Program-made: the position numbers and the translations under genes
Notes under the pieces: generated by a model
What the model saw: only the letters and a program-made list of their open reading frames with translations
Told to the model about the DNA's origin: nothing
Database searches by the model: none
Shown here: positions 55,957-64,000 of the stretch, piece after piece
Layout of the letters: every line of letters starts with the position of its first letter
Numbering within the stretch: position 1 is the stretch's first letter
Assembly (NCBI RefSeq): GCF_000619905.2
Contig: NZ_CP012371.1
Span: 248,001 to 312,000, forward strand
Direction of reading: 5' to 3'
DNA from: Nitrosospira briensis C-128
GTDB lineage: Bacteria; Pseudomonadota; Gammaproteobacteria; Burkholderiales; Nitrosomonadaceae
Length of the DNA: 64,000 nt

Positions 55957-58900
55957 TTAGCCCCGGGTATTCCCCGCGTCGCCATGCACTTTCGGATCGT
56001 GGCGGACCAGCGCGCTTCCCGACAATTTGCGCAGGGCGACATAGAATACAGGCGTGAGGAACAGACCGAACAGGGTTACGCCGATCATGCCCGCGAACAC
56101 GGTAATCCCCATGGCCGAACGTACCTCCGCGCCGGCACCTGTAGAGAGCACCAGCGGCACGGAGCCGGCGACAAAGGCGATGGAGGTCATGACGATCGGC
56201 CGCAGGCGCAGGCGGCAGGCTTCCAGTGCCGCTTCAACGATCCCCTTGCCCTGGAATTCCAGCTCACGCGCGAATTCGACGATCAGGATCGCATTCTTGC
56301 AGGCCAGGCCCATCAGCACGACCAGCCCCACCTGCACGAATATATTGTTGTCGCCGCCGGTCAGCCATACGCCGAGCAAGGCGGCACACATGCATACCGG
56401 TACGATCAGGATAACGGCAAGCGGCAGCGTCCAGCTTTCGTACAGCGCGGCGAGCACGAGAAAGGCGAGCATGACGGCAAGCGGAAATACGATCAGCTTG
56501 GCGTTGCTTTGCGTCACCTGCTGATAGCTCAGGTCCGTCCATTCGAGCATCATGCCGTCTGGCAGTATTTCCCCGGCTATTTCCTTTAGTCGGGCGATGA
56601 CCTGTCCCGAGGAAAACTGGTGCGGATCGGCATCGCCGATCAGGTCGGCAGCCGGATAGCCGTTGTAGCGCAGCACCGGATCGGGGCCGTAGGCCGGCGT
56701 GATCGTCGTCATGGCGCTTATCGGGATCATGTCGCCTTGCTCATTGCGCACGCGCAATTTCTCGATGTCCTCAACGCGTTGCCGTTGTCCGGCGTCGGCC
56801 TGGACAAAAACGCGATAGACGCGGCCGAACAGATTGAAGTCGTTCACATACGCTGAGCCCAGGTAGATTTGCAGCGTATCGAACAGCTCGTTCAGCGGCA
56901 CGCCCTGCGCTTTGGCCTTGGTGCGATCGACCTTGATTTCAAGCTGGGGAATATTTGCCTGATAAGCGCTGACCGGATAGGTGAACCCCGGGGTTTGCGC
57001 GATCTTGCCCTGGAATGCTTTGGTCGCATCCTGCAATGCCCCATAACCCAGGCCGGCGCGATCCTCCACATACAGCGAGTAACCGGAACCATTGCCCAAT
57101 CCCTCGATCGGTGGCGGCATCAACGCGAAGGTGATGCCCTCCTCAATGGAGGAGAATTTTTCATTGAGCTCGGCGACGATGGCGCTGGCGCTGCGGCTGC
57201 GCTGATCGAACGGCTTGAGGATGACGTAGGCGGCGCTGAAATTAGGCGTATTGGTCACCTGCAAGGCGTTGAGGCCCGCGTAGGCCGCGACTTTCTCCAC
57301 GCCGTCGGTTCCGAGCGCGATATCGATCATCTTGCGCACGACCTCGTCCGTGCGTGCAAGCGAGGCACCTTCGGGCAGCTTGGCGCCGGTAAAGAGATAA
57401 AGCTTATCCTGTGTCGGGATAAAACCATCCGGCACCTTGCCGAACAGCAGCGCGGTGCAGGCGAGCAGCATGAGGTAGACACCGAACACGAGCCCGCGTT
57501 TTGTCAAAGCGCGCCCGACGGTACGATGATATCTCTCGGAGTTGCGTTGGAAGAAGCGGTTGAAGGGACGGAACACCCAGCCGAGCAACCGCTCGATCAG
57601 GCGCGATAGTGCATCCTTGGGCGTGTCGTGGCTTTTGAGCAGCAAGGCAGCCAATGCCGGCGACAGGGTCAATGAATTGATAGCCGAAATCACCGTGGAA
57701 ACCGCGATCGTCACGGCGAACTGCTTGTAGAACTGGCCGGTTACACCCGTCAGGAAGGCCATCGGCACGAATACCGCGCACAGCACCAGCGCAATGGCAA
57801 TGATGGGGCCCGATACCTCCTTCATCGCCTGATGCGCGGCGGCAAGCGGCGTCAGCCCTTCCTCGATGTTGCGCTCGACATTTTCCACGACAACGATGGC
57901 ATCGTCGACGACGATGCCGATCGCGAGCACAAGGCCGAACAAAGTCAATGTGTTGATCGAAAAACCGAGTACGTACAGCACGCCAAAGGTGCCCACTATC
58001 GACACGGGTACCGCGATCAGGGGGATGATCGACGCACGCCAGGTCTGCAGGAACAGGATCACGACAACCACGACCAGCGAAATGGCTTCCAGCAGCGTGT
58101 TCTGCACGGCGCGGATGGAATCGCGCACAAAAACGGTAGGGTCCCATGTCGGGTCGTAGACGATGCCCGGCGGGAAGCGCTTGGATAGCTCATCCATCTT
58201 CGCATACACCGAGTCCGCCACCGCCAGTGCGTTGGCGCCCGGCGAGAGGAAGACGCCTACCGTGGCGTTGGTGTTCCGATTGTTATACGCGCGCACCGTA
58301 TAATTGCCCGAGCCGAGTTCCACGCGCGCCACGTCTGACAGGCGCACTACTTCGCCATTCGGGCCGCTCTTCAGTATGATCTCCTCGAATTCGGTTTCTG
58401 TGCTGAGCCGGCCGCGCACATTGATTGAAACCAGGAAATCCGGTTTGTTCGGCGAGGGCTCGGCACCCAACTGGCCGGCCGATACCTGCACATTCTGCTC
58501 GCGCAGCGCGTTGAGCACGTCGCCGCCCGTCAGGCCGCGCGAGGCGACTTTATCGGGATCGAGCCAGATGCGCATCGCGTAGTCGCCCGAGCCGAACAGC
58601 TGCACATCGCCGATGCCGTGCAGGCGGGACAGCTCATCCTTGACATGCAGCACCAGGTAGTTGCGCAAATAAAGCGAGTCGTAGCGCCCGTCCGTCGAGA
58701 AAAGGTTCATGTACATCAACGGCGTCGGGGATTGCTTTTGGGTCGTCACGCCATATTGCCGCACCGCCTCCGGCAAGCGCGGCAGCGCCTGGCTCACCCG
58801 GTTCAGCACGCGCACTGCGGCGATATCCGGATCCACGCCGGGCGTGAAGGTGATCACTATCTGCAGGGTGCCGTCGGAACTGGCGATAGACTTCAGATAC

Positions 58901-59133
58901 ATGATGCCTTCAACGCCGTTGATGGCTTCTTCCAGCGGCACGGCTACCGATTCGGCGATCTCTTTCGGGTTGGCGCCAGGGTAGTTGGTGCGTACAAGAA
59001 CGGTCGGCGGGATGACTTCCGGATATTCGCCATTCGGCAGCAGGGGGATCGCAATCAGGCCGCCGGCAAAAATCACGATCGACAGCACAGCCGCAAAGAT
59101 CGGCCGGTCGATAAAAAATCTGGAGAAATCCAC
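55957..59133 (-). CDS. RND multidrug efflux transporter, HAE1/AcrB type
   Basis: A 1058-residue inner-membrane pump. It starts MDFSRFFIDRPIFAAVLSIV with the first helix; the proton-relay pair is in GIVVDDAIVVVENVERN, and the relay Lys is in MGLACKNAILIVEFA. Two large periplasmic loops are in the normal place. The start is GTG at 59133, with GAGGT upstream. It pumps hydrophobic or amphiphilic compounds by proton antiport in a trimer with its adaptor, encoded 20 bp upstream. No outer-membrane channel gene lies beside it. Confidence 0.95.
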   Translation of the reverse strand: MDFSRFFIDRPIFAAVLSIVIFAGGLIAIPLLPNGEYPEVIPPTVLVRTNYPGANPKEIAESVAVPLEEAINGVEGIMYLKSIASSDGTLQIVITFTPGVDPDIAAVRVLNRVSQALPRLPEAVRQYGVTTQKQSPTPLMYMNLFSTDGRYDSLYLRNYLVLHVKDELSRLHGIGDVQLFGSGDYAMRIWLDPDKVASRGLTGGDVLNALREQNVQVSAGQLGAEPSPNKPDFLVSINVRGRLSTETEFEEIILKSGPNGEVVRLSDVARVELGSGNYTVRAYNNRNTNATVGVFLSPGANALAVADSVYAKMDELSKRFPPGIVYDPTWDPTVFVRDSIRAVQNTLLEAISLVVVVVILFLQTWRASIIPLIAVPVSIVGTFGVLYVLGFSINTLTLFGLVLAIGIVVDDAIVVVENVERNIEEGLTPLAAAHQAMKEVSGPIIAIALVLCAVFVPMAFLTGVTGQFYKQFAVTIAVSTVISAINSLTLSPALAALLLKSHDTPKDALSRLIERLLGWVFRPFNRFFQRNSERYHRTVGRALTKRGLVFGVYLMLLACTALLFGKVPDGFIPTQDKLYLFTGAKLPEGASLARTDEVVRKMIDIALGTDGVEKVAAYAGLNALQVTNTPNFSAAYVILKPFDQRSRSASAIVAELNEKFSSIEEGITFALMPPPIEGLGNGSGYSLYVEDRAGLGYGALQDATKAFQGKIAQTPGFTYPVSAYQANIPQLEIKVDRTKAKAQGVPLNELFDTLQIYLGSAYVNDFNLFGRVYRVFVQADAGQRQRVEDIEKLRVRNEQGDMIPISAMTTITPAYGPDPVLRYNGYPAADLIGDADPHQFSSGQVIARLKEIAGEILPDGMMLEWTDLSYQQVTQSNAKLIVFPLAVMLAFLVLAALYESWTLPLAVILIVPVCMCAALLGVWLTGGDNNIFVQVGLVVLMGLACKNAILIVEFARELEFQGKGIVEAALEACRLRLRPIVMTSIAFVAGSVPLVLSTGAGAEVRSAMGITVFAGMIGVTLFGLFLTPVFYVALRKLSGSALVRHDPKVHGDAGNTRG

Positions 59134-59153
59134 TGAAGCTACCTCACCGCGCC

Positions 59154-60311
59154 TTACAGCGCAGCCATCGGGATTTCATTGGGCTTGACCGGCATGCCGG
59201 GATGAACTTTCTGCTGGCCGGCAACCACGATCCTGTCGTCCGCCGCAAGGCCGGACTGTATCACGCGCAATCCCTCCGCCATGCGGCCGGGCACGATGTC
59301 CCTGCGCTGGACTTTGGCATCCTTGTCCACCACGTAGACGTACTTGCGGTCCTGATCCGTCATCACGGCCTTGTCATCGATCAGCAGGACATTTTTCTTC
59401 CTACCGCTGACGAATTGCACGCGTACGAACAAGCCGGGGGTAAAAACGCGATCAACATTGGGGAGCACGGCACGTGCGCGTATGGTTCCAACGGCCGAAT
59501 TAACCTGGTTGTCGAAGAAGTCGATTGTGCCGGCGTGGGGATAGCCTTCCTCGTTGGCCAGGCCGACGCGTACCGAGGTGCCTGCCGGCGCACCTCCGCC
59601 ATCGCGCACCTGTTCGGCGTAGCGCAGGTAGCTGTTCTCGTCGACGTCGAAATATACGTACATGGGATCCTGCGACACTACCGTGGTCAGTATGGTCTGG
59701 TCGGCAACGGCCAGGTTGCCGACGGTTACCAGGGCACGGCTCGTTTTCCCGGCGACTGGCGCGCGCACCTCGGTAAATTCCAGCTGGAGCTTCGCATTCG
59801 CTACCACCGCTTCGGCCGCATCGATATCTGCAGCACTCTGCGTGTGCGTGGTACGACGCGTGTCCGACTCTTCGCGTGAGATTGCCTCGGCTTCTATCAG
59901 CAGTTGGGCATTCTTGTCCCGCATGCGCGCGAGTTGTTCCGCCACGCGCGCACGATCGAGTTGCGCCTGCGCATTGGCCAGCGCCGTCCGGTAGGGCCGC
60001 TGGTCGATGAGGAACATCAGATCACCCTGCTTCACCTCCTGGCCTTCCTTGTACGCGACGCGCTGCACATAGCCGCTCACGCGGGCTCGAAGTTCAATGG
60101 TATGGATCGCACTGACGCGACCGGTGTATTCATTCCATTGCTGCACCGGCCTGGAGAGCACCTGGGCAATGCTGACTTCCGGCGAAGGCGGCGCCTGCTC
60201 ACCCCCAGCCTGCCCGCTGTCACAACCTGCCAGCACTAGCGTCGATGCGACGATTACGCCTGACATAATCGATCGTGTACGGAACACTTTACCCATTTGA
60301 GAGTGGCGCAT
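59154..60311 (-). CDS. RND efflux adaptor (membrane fusion) lipoprotein
   Basis: A 385-residue periplasmic adaptor. The signal IMSGVIVASTLVLAGC ends in a lipobox Cys. The lipoyl halves are seen around RARVSGYVQRVAYKEGQEVK and EFTEVRAPVAGKTSRALVTV. A coiled-coil hairpin lies between them (residues about 105-165) with ARVAEQLARMRDKNAQLLIE. AAGGGGG about 6 nt before the ATG at 60311 supports this start. It is first in the two-gene efflux operon. Confidence 0.94.
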   Translation of the reverse strand: MRHSQMGKVFRTRSIMSGVIVASTLVLAGCDSGQAGGEQAPPSPEVSIAQVLSRPVQQWNEYTGRVSAIHTIELRARVSGYVQRVAYKEGQEVKQGDLMFLIDQRPYRTALANAQAQLDRARVAEQLARMRDKNAQLLIEAEAISREESDTRRTTHTQSAADIDAAEAVVANAKLQLEFTEVRAPVAGKTSRALVTVGNLAVADQTILTTVVSQDPMYVYFDVDENSYLRYAEQVRDGGGAPAGTSVRVGLANEEGYPHAGTIDFFDNQVNSAVGTIRARAVLPNVDRVFTPGLFVRVQFVSGRKKNVLLIDDKAVMTDQDRKYVYVVDKDAKVQRRDIVPGRMAEGLRVIQSGLAADDRIVVAGQQKVHPGMPVKPNEIPMAAL

Positions 60312-60571
60312 GCAAATCCCCCTTGGCTATTGCAACAAAGCAACAAGGCAACAAGGTAGGAGCTTGTCTACCCCTATTGGAGTCAACAGATACCCTTGCG
60401 AAACAGACACGCTTGTGATCATACGGCACGACCGGATTATTGAAGGCGAATAGAATCGTGGTGGTTAACGAGGCAGAAAGGGCTTCATACTGTGCGCAAC
60501 ATGATACTCAAAAAGTGAGTCATGACAACTATTATTCCCATTCGTCTCCCGCTCCAGGGCCAGGGCCACAG

Positions 60572-60956
60572 AAGTGACCCCAATAATTTGAACAAGCCTA
60601 TAAGTAGAAAATCTGCTACTTTGAATGCTCTGTGGGGGCTTTTGATATGGGGTAGAAAATGGCAAAAAGAGCAAGACGAACCCATTCAGCGGTGTTCAAA
60701 GCCAAAGTAGCGCTGGCGGCGTTGGCTGGTGACAAGACACTGGCCGAACTGGCGCAGCGGTTTCGCAGAAGCCAGAGTATCCATTATGCAATATATGGAT
60801 TGGTACAACCGGTCCGGGCCACATGCGAGCCTGGGCAAGAAAACGCCTGATGAGGCTTATGCCGTGATGCTGCCGACGATCGAACTGGCAGCGTGAGGAT
60901 CAGCAGAGATTCCGCTTGAAAAAGAGATTCTGTTGTTCAAATAAATGGAGCCACTT
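60572..60956 (+). mobile_element. IS3-family relic, internally deleted (about 385 bp)
   Basis: Imperfect 24 bp terminal inverted repeats: AAGTGACCCCAATAATTTGA ... at 60572-60595 and, complementary, TTGTTCAAATAAATGGAGCC ... at 60933-60956. Inside, the orfA start reads MAKRARRTHSAVFKAKVALA, then ALAGDKTLAELAQRF. About 30 residues on, an orfB C-terminal fragment reads MDWYNRSGPHASLGKKTPDE, then AYAVMLPTIELAA and a stop (60897). The middle of the transposase is gone. It could only move with help from a full copy elsewhere. The gaps 60312-60571 and 60957-61244 show no gene. Confidence 0.8.
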
Positions 60957-61244
60957 TTTCTGATACGGTAGGCGAAATAAGTATGAAAACAAAGAAAGGA
61001 TTTAGGAATTGGATAAGTAAGCCGTAGTGGGGGTGTAGCTCTTTTCTGAAAATAGAGAAATTTCCACAAATCATTTAAACCCTCATTTAGCTCAAGCATA
61101 GCGGCATAATAAATTTTATAGAACGGGGGGGGCGGCATGTACGGAAATGGAAGATTCGAGCACTTCTCGAGTTCAAATCAGGACCTTCCAATCCTTAAAG
61201 TCGTCCATGACACAGCGAAGAGGCTGTGCCAAGCGAAGGTCATT

Positions 61245-61994
61245 TCACGAATTTGATATCTTGCGGCGGCGCATGACTGTGAAACCGAGGAGGCCGATAG
61301 CCAGCAAGCTCAATGAGCCGGATGCGGGTAGCACATTGATCGCAAGTAGCTGTCCATTCTGATCCTGATAAAAATAATCACCGAGCGTAGTCGAACCTGG
61401 AAACAAGCTGCCATCGGAACCGGTATAAATCATTGCCAAATCGTCCGGGCTATCGCTGGCATGTTGATAAAATAAAGATTGGGTTTTACCCCCATCTTTC
61501 TTTATATTGGCTATCTGCCCCGTGAGCTGCATTACTCCCCAACCGTTCGCGATGTTCTGAATTCCTTGCAATGTTCCACCTCCCGTTGCTCTCAGGAAAC
61601 TTCCCGTACCCCCCGTTATCTTGAAGATAGAATCAGTTAACGAAAAAATGGATGGAAAAGCCGTCGGAGTGAAGGAACCACTATAGTCGGCAAACAGTTC
61701 ATCTCCACCCCATACCGTAAATACCATTTCTCCGGTAAAAGAAAAGTAAGTTGCAGCAGGAGTGATGCAATCGTTAGCCTCGAGGGAAACTGCTCCCAGG
61801 AGCGAACTGATCCCGGCACCCGTAGTCGTGCCGCCGAAACCCGAAGCGCAATTGGGTCTATAACCTGTTTGTTCGTGCGTGATTCCACTAATCGACAACA
61901 GCGCGCTCTCGGCAGTCAACGGCGCAACAACAGATGCGATTGCCAAAGCGGATGCCGCGAGGCGCTTGATTAAATTTGAACTGACCGTTTTCAA
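61245..61994 (-). CDS. PEP-CTERM-like exported protein
   Basis: A 249-residue protein with a signal peptide at the N-terminus (LIKRLAASALAIASVVAPLT, then AESALL). It ends with a sorting-type tail: LPASGSLSLLAIGLLGFTVM, then a cluster of Arg/Lys. This corresponds to PEP-CTERM (VPEPGTLALL...RRR) with the Glu replaced by Ala. Such proteins are exported and handled by exosortase. The body is Gly/Ser/Thr-rich and unrecognised. The start is TTG at 61994, with AAAGGAG 6 nt upstream; the longer frame to 62105 lacks such a site. Confidence 0.75.
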   Translation of the reverse strand: MKTVSSNLIKRLAASALAIASVVAPLTAESALLSISGITHEQTGYRPNCASGFGGTTTGAGISSLLGAVSLEANDCITPAATYFSFTGEMVFTVWGGDELFADYSGSFTPTAFPSIFSLTDSIFKITGGTGSFLRATGGGTLQGIQNIANGWGVMQLTGQIANIKKDGGKTQSLFYQHASDSPDDLAMIYTGSDGSLFPGSTTLGDYFYQDQNGQLLAINVLPASGSLSLLAIGLLGFTVMRRRKISNS

Positions 61995-62466
61995 GTTAAC
62001 TCCTTTCAAGTGAGCAAGTAAGCACAACGCATCAGAATTTCGGTAGTCAACAGAAGTGTAAGTTTGTCCCGGCGCAAATTTATAATGTCTGACCTTCCGC
62101 GTCAATCAAAATTATCAAGCATATTCAATATGATGTGGCCCGCACTTCATGCGGGCTTCCAATTTGTCAGCTTGGCAAGGCTCTATTGGGCGCCAGCACA
62201 AGGTTTATATGCATGAGCCCGAGCTGAGGCTACTCAATCTCCAATTAATGCCGAACAAGCCTCTGAAACATTCAATCCTTATACGCCAGCGTCTTCCATG
62301 ACGACATGACTCATATGATCCATATAGACAGTGCAGCGCTGATCCTGACTTGAAGGAAATTGAACTTTTCGCAATTGCTGCTAAAGTGAATTTATAGGAT
62401 GAGGAAAATTGGAAGCTGAAATCTCCGCCATTTCGATCTTGTTCGGTTATTGCCAGGAGCTACGAA
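61995..62466. other. 472 bp with no recognisable gene
   Basis: Divergent gap between the PEP-CTERM-like gene and the gene at 62467. It is A/T-rich in the first 120 bp. No repeat of the four families and no sigma28-like site is visible. Confidence 0.4.
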
Positions 62467-63555
62467 ATGCCCATACTCGACCACAATACCTTCGTTAATC
62501 GCCTGAGGGGAAAATTCATCAATACCGCCGAGCTTCAAAGTGCTCACCCGGATTTGAATGTGAGGCGTATATCCAGCAATGGGATTATCGAGGGCACGAC
62601 CCAAAACCTTGAGAAGTTGTGGGAGGTCATTGATAATTATGACCATGACGGCAACGTTAATACAATCTCTGACCCACCGGCCTTGGCCATTGCTCAATGG
62701 CTATTCTCAAAAACGGGGGGTCCCGCGCTGGGAAGAAACGAGGCAGGGAATTGGAAGAAGGTTGCGGAACTGGGTGACAAGAGCATTACCGACAATAGCA
62801 ATGCGCATAAGGCCGCTATCGACAATACCGGTATCGGCCTCTACTACGGCGACCACTCACCTTTCCATGATGCTATCCTGAGAGGCGACCGGCCAGCCCT
62901 GCGAACGGAAATAGATGCCATGAGCATGGGAAATTGGCGAATGGGATCGATTGAGCCTGGGTTGGTCATCATAGAAAGTATATCCGGACAGGCTGCGCGG
63001 CTTAAGGAAAGTTCGTGTATCGGCTGGGTAATGGAAAACGTGAAGGCAGCCTACGAGGGGGGCGGCTATGGTGAGCGTTTCGCCGAGATCAACAACAGGG
63101 TAAAGGATGCCGACCTACGCGGCACCGTACTCTGCGAGGAATTGCAGAAAGACGGCTGGACCGCCATTTTTTATTGCCCGAGAACCGCCGAAGACCTTGC
63201 GGATTCAAACGAGCGCGAGAAGTTGGGCGCGCTTAATATGGCAAAGGCGGGCACCCGCGTATGGAAATCGCCGATTCCAGGATCGAATGGCGTGCGCTGC
63301 GATGCAGTCATTACGGGCTACCGCGGCGTCACGCCGGATCGCAATACCTTGATGATGCTGGAAAAACTGGAAAATGTACCTTTCTTCGTCGGAGTCGCGA
63401 ATGGCGGCATACATACGTTCGTAGGGCACAAAGGGAGCGTGTGCGATTTTCATTGGACTGCGCAGCCTGATGACAAAGACGCGATGACCGAGAACCCCGT
63501 CCGGCAATGGAAATGGGACACAGGACTTTACCTGGTGCCGCCGGGATATTGGTAA
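62467..63555 (+). CDS. Unrecognised 362-residue protein with EF-hand-like loop and Cys/His amidase-like pattern
   Basis: I do not recognise the family. No signal peptide or membrane helix. Near residues 56-70, NYDHDGNVNTIS matches an EF-hand calcium loop (D-x-D-G-x-V). Later, SSCIGWVMENVKAAYEGGG gives a Cys at the start of a helix. GIHTFVGHKGSVCDFHW gives a His in a predicted beta strand. This Cys...His order resembles NlpC/P60- or CHAP-like amidases, but that is only a resemblance. The ATG at 62467 has AGGAGC about 8 nt upstream. A lipoprotein gene follows 159 bp later. Confidence 0.55.
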   Translation: MPILDHNTFVNRLRGKFINTAELQSAHPDLNVRRISSNGIIEGTTQNLEKLWEVIDNYDHDGNVNTISDPPALAIAQWLFSKTGGPALGRNEAGNWKKVAELGDKSITDNSNAHKAAIDNTGIGLYYGDHSPFHDAILRGDRPALRTEIDAMSMGNWRMGSIEPGLVIIESISGQAARLKESSCIGWVMENVKAAYEGGGYGERFAEINNRVKDADLRGTVLCEELQKDGWTAIFYCPRTAEDLADSNEREKLGALNMAKAGTRVWKSPIPGSNGVRCDAVITGYRGVTPDRNTLMMLEKLENVPFFVGVANGGIHTFVGHKGSVCDFHWTAQPDDKDAMTENPVRQWKWDTGLYLVPPGYW

Positions 63556-63714
63556 AACCAGCCAAGAGGCTGGATGCGGGAAGCCGGGCATGATTACACG
63601 TCCCAATCGTTGCTATCCAGGGGTGCTGGGTTTGATGATCCAGAGTTGAGCCATGAAGGGAAAGAACATGGACACGTTTGACGGACAGCGCAGGTCGTCT
63701 CGGGGAGATAGCAA

Positions 63715-64000
63715 ATGCATGACAGATTTCTAGTATTGACCACGTTGCTTATTGCGCCGCTGGTCGCAGGATGTGCTCAGATCAAATCTTTCTCCGTAAC
63801 CCCGAGCATTGTATGCCCTGGGGAAACTGTCGAGATCGACTGGAAGGCTTCAGACAAAATCGCCCTGGATGCGGCACCTCCATTGGAGGGGATAGGGGAA
63901 GGGCCCACGGAAGGCTCGCGATCTTTCGCTCCAACGGAGAATACCCGGTTTACGATCAAGGTTCCAGGCCTGCTCAAGGGCGCTCAGCGCGAGTGGGATG
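63715..64000 (+). CDS. Lipoprotein with Ig-like domain, 3' end outside window
   Basis: Reads MHDRFLVLTTLLIAPLVAGC at the start: a signal peptide with the lipobox LVAGC. The next 60 residues (SFSVTPSIVCPGETVEIDWK, later RSFAPTENTRFTIKVP) have the pattern of a bacterial Ig-like beta domain. About 95 residues are visible before the window ends. GGGGAGATAG lies just upstream of the ATG. It may be co-transcribed with the gene at 62467. Confidence 0.7.
   Translation, partial: MHDRFLVLTTLLIAPLVAGCAQIKSFSVTPSIVCPGETVEIDWKASDKIALDAAPPLEGIGEGPTEGSRSFAPTENTRFTIKVPGLLKGAQREWD

Noticed and set aside
57404-58147. 247-residue frame on the same strand as the RND gene in another frame
   Set aside because: Overlaps conserved pump sequence in the wrong frame, Arg/His-rich as expected of a shadow frame.
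1-64000. tRNA, rRNA or riboswitch genes
   Set aside because: I looked for tRNA arm patterns and common riboswitch cores by eye and saw none; a covariance-model scan was not possible.

Overview
This window is a flagellar and chemotaxis super-cluster of a Gram-negative bacterium. Three things suggest a betaproteobacterium: FlgH, FlgI and FlgA are present, so there are P and L rings; the che operon is ordered cheZ-like/Y/A/W/MCP/R/D/B; and DUF3579 and PEP-CTERM proteins occur. An ammonia-oxidiser of the Nitrosospira type is my best guess. It is an inference from overall gene style and the abundance of short palindromic repeats; no marker gene here proves it.

Layout. 1-463: end of a MotB-like stator gene. 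517-2364 (minus): flgN, flgM, flgA. 2833-13849 (plus): flgBCDEFGHIJKL, giving rod, hook, rings, hook-filament junction and the rod-cap/muramidase. 13850-17962: a small accessory stretch with decayed ParDE and HU genes, an exported-looking beta-carbonic anhydrase, a DoxX protein and a LysR regulator. 17963-26584 (minus): the che operon. 27057-28138 (plus): a lone CheY-like receiver and a CheX-like protein. 28302-30243: a DUF3579 gene (minus) and a thioredoxin-like gene (plus). 30244-32413 (plus): a NarL-type two-component pair whose kinase carries a probable frameshift. 32908-37423: fliC, flaG, fliD, fliS, fliT. 37757-39146: a FliK-like protein and an FlhB C-domain protein. 39244-42081 (minus): a PAS-GGDEF-EAL protein. 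42478-42819 (minus): fliE. 43143-50300: fliFGHIJK. 50876-55721: fliLMNOPQR. 55957-60311 (minus): an RND efflux pump and its adaptor. 60572-60956: an internally deleted IS3-family relic. 61245-61994 (minus): a PEP-CTERM-like protein. 62467-64000: an unrecognised EF-hand/cysteine protein followed by a lipoprotein cut by the window end.

How it works together. The fli genes build the MS/C ring and export gate, the flg genes the axial structure, and fliC/D/S/T the filament with its cap and chaperones. FlgM (anti-sigma28), FlgN and FliT give checkpoint control. The che genes link one receptor to the motor through CheY and FliM. Four promoter-like sites share the form TAAA-N15-(A/T)CCGTTAA, one of them slightly degenerate. 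They lie ahead of flgM, flgK, the lone receiver gene and fliC, and define a local sigma28 regulon. flhA, flhB, flhF, fliA, motA and the master regulator are not in the window.

The gaps between genes hold at least four families of short palindromic or MITE-like repeats. One family repeatedly sits on the stop codon of the upstream gene. These repeats, the CheX-like/receiver pair and the 3'-end cysteine-protein/lipoprotein pair are the most interesting less-explained content.
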